Shown: positions 45,028 to 55,061, counted from the stretch's first letter. The stretch is DNA of 64,000 bases from Euzebyella marina (GCF_014855515.1 NZ_JACYFK010000001.1:124001-188000), one strand, 5' to 3'. Notes: generated by a model from the sequence alone, not told the origin. Numbers and translations: made by a program.

Positions 45028-46392
45028 ATGTTCAAAGAATTCCCTCCCATCTCTGAAAAACAATGGAAACAAAAAATTCAATATGAGCTTGAGGGAGCCG
45101 ATTACAATAAAAATATGGTTTGGGAGTCTCGGGAAGGCATTATGGTCAAGCCATTTTATCATCAAGACAGTACCGCATATCAGAAATACAAAATTGAGCT
45201 AAAACCTAAAAAATGGAATACCTGTCAAACAATCGATGGTGAAAATGTAGATCAAGCTAAACAGTCGATACTTGCAGCGCTAGAGAGCGAAATAGATAGT
45301 ATATGGATTCAGAACATCAAAAAGTATGAAGATTTAGAAAATCTATTAGCCGACATTAAAATCTCTAAAACAAAAATTCATCTCCAACTATCCAGCTTTT
45401 CACTATCGGCTCTAGAAAAAATTAAACGCTTGCCCAACCATGAGCAAATACTTATCCACTTAGACCCTATTTCTGTTTTGGCCCAAACCGGCAATTGGCC
45501 CGAAGGCAATCTAAATTGTTTAAATCAGTTTTCAGAACTTCTGGTAAACTCACATGACTCAGAACTATCACATCACCTTTCGATAGACACCTCATTGTAC
45601 AAAAACGCTGGTGCAACTATTGTTCAACAATTGGCGTATTCACTAGCTCACACGACCGAATACTTGAATTTAATACCGAAAGAGTATTTCAGCAAACCAA
45701 CATTTAGAGTTTCTTTAGTAGGGAACTATTTTTTCGAGATAGCCAAAATAAAATCACTACGACTACTTTGGTCTCTTCTCGCCAAAGAATTTGAGGTTGA
45801 AGAAAATTGCCAAATTGTCGCAACATCCTCAAAAAGAAACAAGACATTATTTGCCCAAAACAATAATTTATTACGTACTACTTCCGAATCAATGGCTGCC
45901 ATTTTAGGTGGTGCCAATACCATATGCACCCAGACCTATAATCATTTCAATCAAAGATTTGATACAGACGCCGAGCGCATTGCCCGTAATCAATTGTTTA
46001 TCTTAAGAGATGAAAGTCACCTTACCGGAAAGAACGACCCGGTTGATGGTTCGTATTACATACAAAGTCTGACCGAACAATTCACCCAAAAGGCACTATT
46101 ACTTTTTAAGCAAATAGAAAAATCAGGCGGCTTTCTCGAGCATTTAAAAAAAGGGCTCATCCAGAAAAAAATTAAGGAAAGTGCAGAAAAGGAACAATTG
46201 GCTTTTGACAGGCAAGAAGAAATACTTGTCGGCTCGAACGCCTTTTACTCTGAGTCGGAACCCATGAACTTACAGGTTGATAAAAATCCGTTTCGGGAAA
46301 AAAGAAATATTAAAACCCTGATTGAACCAATTATTGAATATCGGTTGTCAGAAAAAATGGAAAAGAAAATTATTCATACAGAGCGCAACTAA
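45028..46392 (+). CDS. mutA: Methylmalonyl-CoA mutase small subunit
   Basis: 454 residues. Starts [37 protein letters not shown], the normal opening of the mutase small subunit in Bacteroidetes. It keeps the barrel motif [16 protein letters not shown] and [15 protein letters not shown]-like [10 protein letters not shown], but has no C-terminal B12-binding domain, as expected for the non-catalytic partner. With MutB it makes the heterodimer that interconverts succinyl-CoA and methylmalonyl-CoA, for propionate and branched-chain or odd-chain breakdown. mutB follows directly. No epimerase or MeaB-like chaperone gene is in the window. Confidence 0.92.
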   Translation: MFKEFPPISEKQWKQKIQYELEGADYNKNMVWESREGIMVKPFYHQDSTAYQKYKIELKPKKWNTCQTIDGENVDQAKQSILAALESEIDSIWIQNIKKYEDLENLLADIKISKTKIHLQLSSFSLSALEKIKRLPNHEQILIHLDPISVLAQTGNWPEGNLNCLNQFSELLVNSHDSELSHHLSIDTSLYKNAGATIVQQLAYSLAHTTEYLNLIPKEYFSKPTFRVSLVGNYFFEIAKIKSLRLLWSLLAKEFEVEENCQIVATSSKRNKTLFAQNNNLLRTTSESMAAILGGANTICTQTYNHFNQRFDTDAERIARNQLFILRDESHLTGKNDPVDGSYYIQSLTEQFTQKALLLFKQIEKSGGFLEHLKKGLIQKKIKESAEKEQLAFDRQEEILVGSNAFYSESEPMNLQVDKNPFREKRNIKTLIEPIIEYRLSEKMEKKIIHTERN

Positions 46393-46420
46393 CTTCTCTT
46401 TTACAATTTGCCTAAAAATA

Positions 46421-48538
46421 TTGAAACCTAGAAAAGACATACAACATCTAAATTTAGACCAACTACTAGCTGATAAGGGAAATCAGAAAGAGACCAAACA
46501 AGCTTTTGAGCATGTTAATTTTGCAGCAGGGTTTCCTCCTTTTCTTCGTGGCCCGTATACTACCATGTATGTTAACCGTCCGTGGACAATTAGACAATAC
46601 GCCGGATTTTCTACCGCTGAAGAAAGCAATGAGTTTTATAAGCGAAATTTACAAGCCGGTCAAAAAGGGCTCTCGGTGGCTTTCGACCTTGCCACTCACA
46701 GGGGTTACGATAGCGACCACGAACGTGTCATCGGTGATGTGGGCAAAGCCGGCGTGGCCATCGATACGGTTGAGGACATGAAAATTCTATTTAAGGATAT
46801 TCCCCTAGATGATATTTCCGTCTCAATGACCATGAACGGTGCCGTTTTGCCTATTATGGCATTTTACATCGTAGCTGCCGAAGAGCAGGGCGCAACCATA
46901 TCGGCGTTGAGAGGAACCATTCAGAACGATATTTTAAAAGAGTTCATGGTTCGCAATACCTACATTTATCCTCCAGAACCGAGCATGCAGATTATTTCAC
47001 ATATTTTCAGTTATGTCAATCAACAAATGCCCAAATTTAATGGGATAAGCATCTCTGGCTATCACATGCACGAGGCAGGTGCCACGGCTGAATTGGAACT
47101 TGCCTATACTTTGGCCAATGGACTGGAATATTTGAGAACCGGTCTAAAAGCAGGTCTGAAACTAGATTCTTTTGCTCCTACATTATCTTTCTTTTGGGGA
47201 ATTGGAATGGACCATTTTACTGAAATTGCAAAAATGAGGGCGGGTAGAATGCTTTGGGCCAAGCTTGTCAAACAGTTTGACCCTAAGAATGAAAGATCAA
47301 TGGCGTTGAGAACCCATTGCCAGACAAGCGGATGGAGCTTAACCGAACAAGACCCCTTCAATAATATAACGAGAACTACAATCGAAGCGGCAGCGGCCGT
47401 TCTGGGCGGTACCCAAAGTCTACATACCAACGCCTTAGATGAGGCTATTGCCCTACCCACCGATTTCTCCGCCCGCATTGCTCGAGACACACAGCTTTTT
47501 CTATTGCATGAAACAAAAATTGCAAAGACAGTGGATCCTTGGGCGGGCAGTCATTATGTGGAAGGATTGACCCTTGAGCTTGCAACAAAAGCTTGGACTT
47601 TAATTGAGGAAATTGAAGATTTAGGAGGAATGACCAAAGCCATAGAAGCCGGAATTCCAAAAATGAGGATTGAGGAAGCTGCAGCGAAAAAACAAGGTTT
47701 GATAGATAGCGGTCAAGAGATTATTGTAGGAGTCAACAAGTTTCAAACAGATAGTGCCAAGGAGATAGAAATTCTTGAAATAGACAATGGCAAGGTTCGA
47801 GAGAACCAAATAACAAGGCTCGAACAAATTAAATCAACCAGGAACACCAAAGATGTTGAGGAAGCGCTACAGAACCTGACTCGAGCCGCAAAAAAATCAA
47901 TACATCGAATAAATGAGGAGAAGAGCCCAATCGACGAAAATGAAAATTTGCTAGCTTTAGCAGTAAAGGCGGCCAGAGCTAGGGCTACTCTTGGTGAGAT
48001 AAGCAAAGCTTTAGAAGATGTATTTGGAAGACATACTGCCCAAAATCAATCAGTAATGGGAGTGTATAAAAAACAGACGGAAAACGACGAGAATTATAAG
48101 AAGGCGGCAAGCCTATCAGACCAATTTGCTGAATTAGATGGCCGAAGACCTCGCATTCTCATAGCGAAAATGGGTCAGGACGGTCATGACAGGGGCGCAC
48201 GAGTAGTTGCCTCCGGATATGCAGACTTAGGCTTTGACGTAGATATCGCCCCTCTTTTTCAAACTCCGAAAGAAGTTGCGAAACAGGCAATGCAAAACGA
48301 TGTTCATGTAATAGGCATTTCCTCATTGGCCGGTGGCCATAAGACATTGGTGCCTCAATTAATTGAAGAACTTTACTCTGTTGACAGAGCGGATATTTTA
48401 GTAGTGGTTGGCGGAATTATCCCCAAACAAGATCATGACTTCTTGTTCGAGGCGGGTGTCGATTCCATTTTTGGGCCAGGAACCAAAATTGCAGATGCAG
48501 CCATCGAAGTTTTAGAACAATTGATCCGTAACAGCTAA
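46421..48538 (+). CDS. mutB: Methylmalonyl-CoA mutase large (catalytic) subunit
   Basis: About 705 residues. N-terminal TIM barrel with [35 protein letters not shown] and [18 protein letters not shown]-terminal B12-binding domain with the DxHxxG motif in [13 protein letters not shown] and GISSLAGGH. The frame is open from 46322, inside mutA. Orthologues start M-x-RKDIQH, which matches the TTG at 46421 (KPRKDIQH follows), 28 bp after the mutA stop; the longer N-terminus would be unlike the family. TTG is therefore the probable start. It catalyses the adenosylcobalamin-dependent carbon-skeleton rearrangement. Confidence 0.93.
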   Translation: MKPRKDIQHLNLDQLLADKGNQKETKQAFEHVNFAAGFPPFLRGPYTTMYVNRPWTIRQYAGFSTAEESNEFYKRNLQAGQKGLSVAFDLATHRGYDSDHERVIGDVGKAGVAIDTVEDMKILFKDIPLDDISVSMTMNGAVLPIMAFYIVAAEEQGATISALRGTIQNDILKEFMVRNTYIYPPEPSMQIISHIFSYVNQQMPKFNGISISGYHMHEAGATAELELAYTLANGLEYLRTGLKAGLKLDSFAPTLSFFWGIGMDHFTEIAKMRAGRMLWAKLVKQFDPKNERSMALRTHCQTSGWSLTEQDPFNNITRTTIEAAAAVLGGTQSLHTNALDEAIALPTDFSARIARDTQLFLLHETKIAKTVDPWAGSHYVEGLTLELATKAWTLIEEIEDLGGMTKAIEAGIPKMRIEEAAAKKQGLIDSGQEIIVGVNKFQTDSAKEIEILEIDNGKVRENQITRLEQIKSTRNTKDVEEALQNLTRAAKKSIHRINEEKSPIDENENLLALAVKAARARATLGEISKALEDVFGRHTAQNQSVMGVYKKQTENDENYKKAASLSDQFAELDGRRPRILIAKMGQDGHDRGARVVASGYADLGFDVDIAPLFQTPKEVAKQAMQNDVHVIGISSLAGGHKTLVPQLIEELYSVDRADILVVVGGIIPKQDHDFLFEAGVDSIFGPGTKIADAAIEVLEQLIRNS

Positions 48539-48700
48539 AAATCAAGCACTTCATCCATTTTAACAGGCGATTCAAAAAGTTTGGCTTTTTTGCCCTTTCC
48601 AAATCTATATTTTTTAGTAAGTTTGCACGCACATTTGAAAAACGGTCTTTAATGAGTCATTTTTCACTTTAAAACAAACATTCAGACCATTACAATATTC

Positions 48701-48777
48701 GGTCGCGTAGCTCAGCTGGATAGAGCATCTGCCTTCTAAGCAGACGGTCGAAGGTTCGAATCCTTCCGCGATCACCA
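48701..48777 (+). tRNA. tRNA-Arg (anticodon TCT)
   Basis: The cloverleaf reads clearly: acceptor GGTCGCG paired with CGCGATC (one G-T wobble), D arm GCTCAGCTGGATAGAGC, anticodon stem TCTGC/GCAGA around the loop CTTCTAA with anticodon TCT, and T arm AAGGTTCGAATCCTT. CCA follows the discriminator A and is encoded here (48775-48777). The mature body is 74 nt. The 3' half, from the anticodon loop on, is the left attachment site of the integrated element. Confidence 0.97.
48733..48775 (+). repeat. Left attachment site (attL), tRNA 3' half
   Basis: 43 bp from the anticodon loop (CTTCTAAG...) to the first C of the tRNA CCA end (...GCGATCAC), identical to 58344-58386. The tRNA gene stays whole at this end. 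Beyond the repeat the two copies diverge at once (CAGTA here, AGAAG at the right copy), which fixes the boundary. Confidence 0.92.
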
Positions 48778-48788
48778 GTAATCATAGG

Positions 48789-48826
48789 GCCTCGGAGAGT
48801 TTTACTTTCTGAGGCTTATTTTTTTG
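48789..48826 (+). terminator. Rho-independent terminator after the tRNA, inside the element
   Basis: GCCTCGGAGAG and CTTTCTGAGGC pair around a short TTTTA loop (with wobble pairs) and are followed by a T-rich run. It lies 11 bp after the tRNA CCA on the element side, so it replaces the original tRNA terminator now stranded at 58392-58416. Confidence 0.7.
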
Positions 48827-48843
48827 CAAACAATTTGCAAACA
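48823..48843 (+). repeat. Tandem TTTGCAAACA repeats, left end
   Basis: Two copies of TTTGCAAACA separated by one A, 48 bp inside attL. The same 21 bp occurs in the same orientation at 58216-58236. Paired tandem repeats near both ends of a tyrosine-recombinase element fit integrase arm-type binding sites; that role is inferred. Confidence 0.7.
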
Positions 48844-48947
48844 GGGATAAATTTTAACGTTTTTAACAAAAATTGTAGGTATTTGTCTCAAGTTGAAGGT
48901 TCTTGTTGAAAAAGTTGAATCAAAATTTCTAGGGAAGTACTTTTAAT

Positions 48948-49364
48948 TTAGAATAATGGAACGAGTTTCCCATCCTGTATTTTTGCCTTTAAAAGTAATG
49001 TGTCACCATTTTGGTATAATAATTCTTGAAGGTTCACATTGTTGATTTTATTATCAAAATAAAAATCAACCACACGATGTTCTCCTTTTAAATTCAACAA
49101 CTGTTTTTCTCTGTATTGATTTATAGAATCCTTGTCCTTTGAACCCAAATCAAAAAGACTAACTGATTTAGTGATTCTATAGGATTTTCCCTTAAGCCCC
49201 TTTTTATCCGTAGATACATTCCCTATATTGGATAATATACACGTTTTAAAGTTTATGGGATAGGAAATACCATCAACTTCAAGAAGAGTTTTAGGGTTTC
49301 CTTTGATGTAAAATAGGGGGGCTCTATAAATATCCTTTTTCTTTGAAAGAAAAGGATATAAATT
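48948..49364 (-). pseudogene. Decayed or N-terminally truncated hypothetical gene
   Basis: The frame is open for 139 codons from the stop at 49365-49367 to the TAA at 48948. It reads like protein (LFYIKGNPKTLLEVDGISY near the start, VVDFYFDNKINNVNLQELLYQNGD near the end). There is no ATG with a plausible ribosome site; the only usable start in frame is an internal TTG at 49148. An ATG at 49368 lies one frame away, so a single indel in the A-rich stretch near 49330-49340 could have broken it. I do not recognise the family. Confidence 0.4.
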
Positions 49365-49659
49365 TCATGATTCTCTTGCCAAGACAAAAGTTATTACCGA
49401 GACTAAATTAGATTAGGAGAACAAAGCTTCCGTATTATAATTGTCTTTTCCGTTATGTTCCCATTTCTGTCAAAGAGGATACCAAGCCTCATTCATATGT
49501 AAAATCTACCTTGGTTGTTGGACAACAAGAAAATGAATAAAATTGAATATATTTATAAAGTGTCTTGGAACACAAATAGTACGGCATTGATTATTTGATT
49601 TGACTTTCCAAAAGTCCGTACAAACCAAAGAATATTTATGTGGCAGCTGATTTTCAATC

Positions 49660-49880
49660 AAGCTGTATTTATTCGGTCCCGCTTGCGGGACGAAGGAATA
49701 GCAAGAGGGTGATGCGCAGATTGCGCCATCACGGTTGTTTTCAGGTATTCAACAAGTTGAAAACCAGTTGATTGAATGGATTTTGGAATACTGCGCAAAA
49801 TCAGGGGCTACAGTAGACTTTTCCAAAATCTACAGTAAACCCTTTGGGAAGCCCTGTAAACACTGAAGATTTTTGACGAA
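49660..49880 (+). other. Candidate origin of transfer (oriT) upstream of the mobilization genes
   Basis: Two strong inverted repeats lie just upstream of the mobilization genes. GTCCCGC-TT-GCGGGAC is at 49676-49691 and can be extended by TTC/GAA past one bulge. GTGATG-CGCA pairs with TGCG-C-CATCAC at 49709-49732 with one bulged C. Two CTACAGTA copies follow at about 49808 and 49831. Hairpin clusters in this position are the usual setting of oriT in Bacteroides mobilizable elements. The nick site cannot be placed from sequence alone. Confidence 0.5.
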
Positions 49881-49919
49881 AAAATTGACGCAATTTCACT
49901 AAAAAACAAAATCGCACCT

Positions 49920-50504
49920 ATGGAAAAGCAAAAAAACAATGATAGAGCAAATAAAGGAACCGGTGGTTATTCCAATATCACAATTAGGAAAGAAACGGCC
50001 ACACGTTTTCGGACCTATTCCAAAAAGTTCAGCAAATCCCATAGCGAGGTATTGGATGGAATGGTACACTACTTCAAGGAGAACAACCTTGAACCTTTTG
50101 GGGAGGGAACAAAGATTATTGTTGACAGTATCAAAAAATTGGAGCGTCAAATGATGAAAAAAATCGATAGGCTCATCGCCATTATCAAGAACATGGAAAA
50201 GACCAGTATCCGGCCCACCTATGAAATGATACTGATACTTTATGAGGCCTATGTAAAAATTGGGAGGAAAGCGAGACGGGAACCCGTCAAGATACAAGAA
50301 GAGCGAAAGGATTTTTTGGAGCCTAGAAACACTGTTCCGAAAACAGAGCATGATAGAATGTTGCAAGAATTCAAAGAATACAAAAAGCGTTGTACTGAAA
50401 TCATCGATAATGTGGAAAAGGTGGAGCCAATGATGGGAAAGCCGTACTTGAAAATAAATATGGGCATTGGTGATTTTGAAAGCCTGAAATATCAATTAAG
50501 ATAA
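49920..50504 (+). CDS. BfmA/BtgA-type mobilization accessory protein
   Basis: 194 residues. NKGTGGYSNITIRKETATRFRTYSKKFSKSHSEVLDGMVHYFKENN near the N-terminus is the DNA-binding part of the BfmA/BtgA family, ribbon-helix-helix-like oriT-binding proteins of Bacteroidetes mobilizable elements. The C-terminal part is helical with a likely coiled coil (MLQEFKEYKKRCTEIIDNVEKVE). The relaxase gene starts 5 bp downstream, so they form one operon. Its job would be to bind oriT and help the relaxase nick it. Confidence 0.8.
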   Translation: MEKQKNNDRANKGTGGYSNITIRKETATRFRTYSKKFSKSHSEVLDGMVHYFKENNLEPFGEGTKIIVDSIKKLERQMMKKIDRLIAIIKNMEKTSIRPTYEMILILYEAYVKIGRKARREPVKIQEERKDFLEPRNTVPKTEHDRMLQEFKEYKKRCTEIIDNVEKVEPMMGKPYLKINMGIGDFESLKYQLR

Positions 50505-50509
50505 CGCTC

Positions 50510-51532
50510 ATGTACCTAACCATCTCAGCACAGAAAATGGGAAGTACCTACAACTCCAGTGTAGGGAACTATGTGGACTATCTGGAAAAGGAAAACGAGG
50601 ATAGATTGCCCGAACAAAGGGAAGAGTTCTTTGACCAAGAGAACGACAGCTTAAGCCCTCAAACGGTCATCGATGAAATAGATGCCAATACGGCCAAGCT
50701 TAGGCAGAAAGACCCAAAATTCTACTCCATAGTGGTCAGTCCCAATAAAAGGGAATTACAGGCTATTGGAAATGACCCAAACCTGCTAAGGGAATACACA
50801 AGAAAGCTCATGGAGGACTATGCCAAGAGTTTCCATCGTAACCAAGAGGTCAAGGCCGAGAATCTGAAATATTATGCCAAGATAGAGCATGAACGCACCT
50901 ATCGGGGCTTTGACAAACAGGTACAGGAAAATGCACCCTACCGAGGGGAGATAGCAAGGCTCAGGAACGAGATACGGAAAGTGGAACGGGGCGAAACCAT
51001 CGGGAATGTCAATGAGCTTGAAAAGAGGATCAAAGAGCAAGAAAGATTGGCCCCACATAAACAGAACGGACAAATGGTGGCTGGCGGAATGCAAAAAGAG
51101 GGGCCACAAACCCATATCCATATCATAGTCAGTAGAAGGGACGTGACGAACACCTATACGCTTTCCCCAATGGCGAAGCACAAAGCATCCGAAGTGGAAC
51201 TGAACGGAAGGACGGTCAGGAGGGGATTTGATAGGGACAGTTTTTACCAATCGGCCGAAAGGACCTTTGACAGGACAACAGGGTTCAAGAGGAACTATGT
51301 GGAATCCTATGTTGGGAGAAAGGCTCATGCCAAGGAACCGGGGAAGTTCTTTGCCAAGGTGATGGGACTGCCCACCAAGGAAAAGGACATGGCCTTCAAA
51401 CTACTAAAAACAATGGGGGTCAAGGCTCCCAGTATACCGACCAATAAAGTACAGATGGCGGCCAAGATCATAAAGGCCCTTGGAAGAGGTATTGACAAGG
51501 CTAGGGGTACGGGTGAGGATATGGGTTACTGA
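50510..51532 (+). CDS. MobB/BtgB-type relaxase (DUF5712-like)
   Basis: 340 residues. The start MYLTISAQKMGSTYNSSVGNYVDYLEKEN is the usual opening of this Bacteroidetes mobilization family. GPQTHIHIIVSRRD near residue 205 is the His-hydrophobic-His (HUH) metal-binding motif of relaxases. FYSIVVSPNKRELQAIG, upstream, is a further conserved block. A catalytic tyrosine cannot be assigned safely. The C-terminus is Lys/Gly-rich. Partner of the BfmA-like protein 5 bp upstream; together they would mobilise the element when a helper conjugative system is present. Confidence 0.8.
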   Translation: MYLTISAQKMGSTYNSSVGNYVDYLEKENEDRLPEQREEFFDQENDSLSPQTVIDEIDANTAKLRQKDPKFYSIVVSPNKRELQAIGNDPNLLREYTRKLMEDYAKSFHRNQEVKAENLKYYAKIEHERTYRGFDKQVQENAPYRGEIARLRNEIRKVERGETIGNVNELEKRIKEQERLAPHKQNGQMVAGGMQKEGPQTHIHIIVSRRDVTNTYTLSPMAKHKASEVELNGRTVRRGFDRDSFYQSAERTFDRTTGFKRNYVESYVGRKAHAKEPGKFFAKVMGLPTKEKDMAFKLLKTMGVKAPSIPTNKVQMAAKIIKALGRGIDKARGTGEDMGY

Positions 51533-51547
51533 AATCCAAGAGGTAGG

Positions 51548-51622
51548 TTGCGCCCTATCGGGTTTTTGCTTTACGCTTATCTACCGGACCACTACAAAAA
51601 CCCGATAGGATCCATGCGCAAA
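51548..51622. terminator. Large inverted repeat after the mobilization genes, possible two-way terminator
   Basis: CCTATCGGGTTTTTG (51554-51568) and CAAAAACCCGATAGG (51595-51609) are a perfect 15-bp inverted repeat with a 26-nt loop. An outer TTGCGC/GCGCAA pair lengthens the stem. The T and A runs are part of the stem rather than after it, so it may be a terminator, a recombination or transfer structure, or both. It starts about 15 bp after the relaxase stop. Confidence 0.5.
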
Positions 51623-51691
51623 AGTTGGGGGTAAGATTTGGGACGCTTACATCGCTAAACATGGCTTCGTTCGCTTTAATAGCTTTATTAT

Positions 51692-53157
51692 TCAATTTGC
51701 CCAGTGTTCTCTAAATTGTTTCCACTCACTTTTTTCAGTCTGCCAATCATAATAAATAGAAATGCCATCCACTAATTTGATTGAGTCATTTACAATTAAA
51801 ATACTTTTTTTAATTGTTTGAAGTGTATTTGGGATATTTTCAATTTTAAGATTACGAAATTCCCTTAATTCAGGACGGTTTACAAATGTTCCTATCGATA
51901 CTAAAAATTGGGTGCTGGAGTTCTGGTTTTTTAGTTCTTCGATATCTTTTATTTGACTCACACAATTATTTTCAAAAATATTCTGAGAGTTTATATGGGT
52001 GTCATAAAACAAAAATGAAAGTTGGTCAATGTATTTTATTAATATCGTAAGTTCTTTGATTGTGGTTTTGCGTTTCCATGGCTTGGTGTCTGGGGAAGTT
52101 GCAACTACAACAGTTAAAATAAATGCATCAGGTAATAAACTACGTAACTGTTTATGGAAATTGTTTACATTTTTTGGCATATTTGATTTTGTCGTCTAAC
52201 TCTTCTTCTTGAATATTTGCATCCAAATAAGGATTTCATTTTATAATACACTCAAAGTCAAGGTGAATTCTCGGTGTTCCGAGGAAGGAAACTAATTTTT
52301 CAGTGTCCTTAAGCGCCTTATTTACCCAAATAGAGTCTTGAAGAAAGACAGTTTTATTTTGTACCCCACCTAACCATGGAAGAATGACGATTTGAGGATA
52401 ATATTTTTGAAGCTTTTTATGCTCTCTTGAGCAGTTTTTGAAAATGGATATTTTGGCAAATGACCATTCCTCTTATAAGGTCCGGCAAAGAGGTAAACGT
52501 ATTTTACTTTATTAGATTTTAGTAGTTCGACATATTCTACTAAATCTGTGTCGGATAATTTTTTTCCATTACTTGGCTTGAAACCCCTCAGATAAATACT
52601 TTCAGCCCATTTAAATTTTGCGTAAGGAGACTTAACTTGAATTTTCCGAACAATTTTCTTAATGTCATTATCATATACATATAAATATGATTTTCGATTA
52701 GAACCTAAGTAACTTAGATATTTCCCCGATATTGACCATTCCAACGGGGGAATCGCACTATTGGAAGGTGGTAGTTCTACCTCGGATTTTAGAAGCGTTT
52801 CCAAGTTGACTTTATATAAATGAAAAAGCAATGATTTTGGATTAAACTCTTGAAAATATATTTCTTTACTGTTGGGGTGCCAGGTTAGAGATAACTGAGT
52901 AAAGGAGGAGCTATCAATTTTTATAATTTCTGAATCTAATAAGCATTTTTTAAAAAGTTTAAAATATGAATCCTTTCTACTTTTAAGAAGGATTGATTTC
53001 CCATTTGGAGAAATGCTTACATAGGATATTGCTCATGTAAGATTTTACTATACCGAGCAAACCCAGTTGAATGGGATGAATTGGAGCATCCAATAATAAT
53101 TGATAATAGGAAAATTAACGAGTAAAATTTTGGAAAAAAGAATCTAATAGAATTTTC
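51692..53157 (-). pseudogene. Frameshifted lipoprotein with WD40/TolB-like N-part and TIM-barrel-like C-part
   Basis: Pieces in different frames join into one protein. Frame a (53157-53017) has a lipoprotein signal FYSLIFLLSIIIGCSNSS, ending at TAA 53017-53019. Frame b (53017 to about 52410) has WD40-like repeats SPNGKSILL, LTWHPNSKEIYF and LEWSISGKYLSYLG, then VKYVYLFAGPYKRNGH. Frame c (about 52405-52175) reads YYPQIVILPWLGGVQ and RIHLDFECII, with a TGA at 52236-52238. Frame b again (to 51692) ends LVDGISIYYDWQTEKSEW. Three frameshifts, one nonsense codon and no ATG are seen. The C-part resembles glycoside-hydrolase-18-like proteins, tentatively. Confidence 0.75.
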
Positions 53158-53222
53158 TTACATTAGGTGATGTGTAGTTATACAAAATTGATTTAAATAT
53201 ATATAATCTTTTAATTTTTTAG

Positions 53223-54965
53223 TTGATGGCTTTAAAAGCAATATCTAAACATTTACTTAGGCATATATTGTTTTCGATTGTTTGTTTCATGATTACGGGA
53301 TTTAGTTACTCGCAAACGCAAAATTTCTCGGTTAAAGGCATAGTTAGGAATACTATAGGTGAACCTATGGCTAACGTCAATATTAAGATAAAAGGAACTC
53401 CAAGTGGTACACAAACCGATAGTAATGGACGATATCGAATTGAAATTAACCGTAGGGAGGTGTTGTTGTTTTCGCATATTGGATATGAAAACTTAGAAAA
53501 ATTGGTTGAAGCTGAGACCCAAGACCTGAATATTCAAATGGAAATTGGTACTACTGAACTTGATGAGGTGGTTTTGGAAAAGAAAAAATCTCATTCTCAA
53601 AAGTCCATGCTCGAAAATTATATGTTAAATCCAAATCTTATAAAGACAAGATTGGGCATTATTGATAAGGACAGAATGTCTTATCCGATTCAAATAATTC
53701 AAGGTTCGGACTTAATTACTGCAGGGCCTGATTTTTTGTATTCCCTCAAATCTTTCTATCCTAGAATGGAGGTTGTAAGGGAAGATGGACATGTCAAGGT
53801 ATTTTTACAAAAATTAAGTTACAGTGAGCCAAAAAATGCAGCAATTTTCGATGTCGATGGAATTATACAGGAAACAGCACCCACGTATCTTCATGCCAAT
53901 GATATAGAAAGGATTGCTGTGCTGGTTAGAGGTGCCGCCGCCGCAAGATACGGTCCGCAAGGTTCTCAGGGTGTTATTATTGTTAATACGAAAGGCCAGG
54001 CAAAGATAGATGACATGGGCGTAGATAGGAGATATAATAATGAAACCTTAAAGGACAGTTTAATAAGTGCGGTCAATACAGTCTCTATGTATAGAAATAC
54101 TCTACCAAACGTTATCTGTGGATTTGAACGGGCTGACTCGAAAGACATGGCCATAGAACTATACCAATTGAAAATTGCCGAGAACGTGGACAATCCATAC
54201 TATTTTCTAGAGTCTTCCAGATACTTTTATGACAAATGGGGAGATTTGGATATAGCTACCGAAATTTTAGGACGTGTCGAGACTGATTTTTCAAAAAACC
54301 TTCCTGTCCTGCGAGCAGTGGCATTTTATTATGAAGAGTTTAATGCTTATAAAAGGGCCATTTCCGCATATTGCAAAGTTTTGCGCCTTCAACCAAAGAT
54401 GGCCCAGTCATATAGGGATTTGGTCAATTGCTATGCCGAAATCGGAAATTACCGTGTTGCGGTATATTACTATGTGAGGTATAAAAATATGCTTAAAGTT
54501 TTACCCGAAAATGAAGTGGAGAGCTTAGGGGCAGATTACCCATTCGAAATGGAAGTTGAGAAAATAATGTCAAAATGGAAGGGGCTTAATATAAATAACC
54601 ACGTAAAGTCAGTAAGTTCAGACAACCAAGTAAGAAGATTGGTCCTTGAATGGAATGTTTCCAAAATTGATCTAACATTTCAATTCAAGAACGATTTAGG
54701 GGGTTATGATGATTGGTCAAATTTTGATAATCCCGAGATGAACAAAAACGGATATTTATATCAAGATTTTTTCTTTGATGTAGAAACGGGGGGTAAATGG
54801 ATTGTTAATATAAAGAATCTTAAAAATAATACCTTTTCTCCATTTATATATATAAAAGCCACATCTTACAACAATTATGGTCTACCGAACCAAACCAAAA
54901 ATGAGAAGGTTTTTAGGTTCGGCGAGGATGTAGATAATGTACAATTATTTATTATTGATATCTAG
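53223..54965 (+). CDS. Secreted carboxypeptidase-regulatory / TonB-plug-like / TPR protein
   Basis: 580 residues. Signal peptide about 1-30 (FSIVCFMITGFSYSQ). Carboxypeptidase D regulatory-like domain 35-115 (FSVKGIVRNTIGEPMANVNIKIKGT...LLFSHIGYE). Then a TonB-receptor-plug-like domain about 130-255: YPIQIIQGSDLI, then ANDIERIAVLVRGAAAARYGPQGSQGVIIVNTKG, the classic plug ending. Then about three TPR-like helical repeats (295-430: FLESSRYFYDKWGD, AVAFYYEEFNAYKRAISAYCKVLRLQPK). A beta-rich C-terminal domain follows. No outer-membrane barrel is present, so it is not a transporter. It is the only intact cargo gene of the element and its function is unknown. Confidence 0.75.
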   Translation: MMALKAISKHLLRHILFSIVCFMITGFSYSQTQNFSVKGIVRNTIGEPMANVNIKIKGTPSGTQTDSNGRYRIEINRREVLLFSHIGYENLEKLVEAETQDLNIQMEIGTTELDEVVLEKKKSHSQKSMLENYMLNPNLIKTRLGIIDKDRMSYPIQIIQGSDLITAGPDFLYSLKSFYPRMEVVREDGHVKVFLQKLSYSEPKNAAIFDVDGIIQETAPTYLHANDIERIAVLVRGAAAARYGPQGSQGVIIVNTKGQAKIDDMGVDRRYNNETLKDSLISAVNTVSMYRNTLPNVICGFERADSKDMAIELYQLKIAENVDNPYYFLESSRYFYDKWGDLDIATEILGRVETDFSKNLPVLRAVAFYYEEFNAYKRAISAYCKVLRLQPKMAQSYRDLVNCYAEIGNYRVAVYYYVRYKNMLKVLPENEVESLGADYPFEMEVEKIMSKWKGLNINNHVKSVSSDNQVRRLVLEWNVSKIDLTFQFKNDLGGYDDWSNFDNPEMNKNGYLYQDFFFDVETGGKWIVNIKNLKNNTFSPFIYIKATSYNNYGLPNQTKNEKVFRFGEDVDNVQLFIIDI

Positions 54966-55061
54966 TCTTGGCGATTTTAAAATTCATATCGCACTGTAGC
55001 CTTCCCTAAAAATAGGACAGTTTAAAATTCAGATTTTCTAACTTTAAATTTTAACTGTCAC

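Noticed and set aside
48570-48600. A/T-rich hairpin AAAAAGTTTGGCTTTTTT after mutB
   Set aside because: Stem is nearly all A-T pairs; too weak to call a terminator.
49899-50495. 198-codon - strand frame over the BfmA-like gene
   Set aside because: Fully antisense to a gene with family motifs; its own composition is unlike protein.
50786-51328. 180-codon - strand frame over the relaxase gene
   Set aside because: Antisense shadow of the relaxase, which carries the HUH motif.
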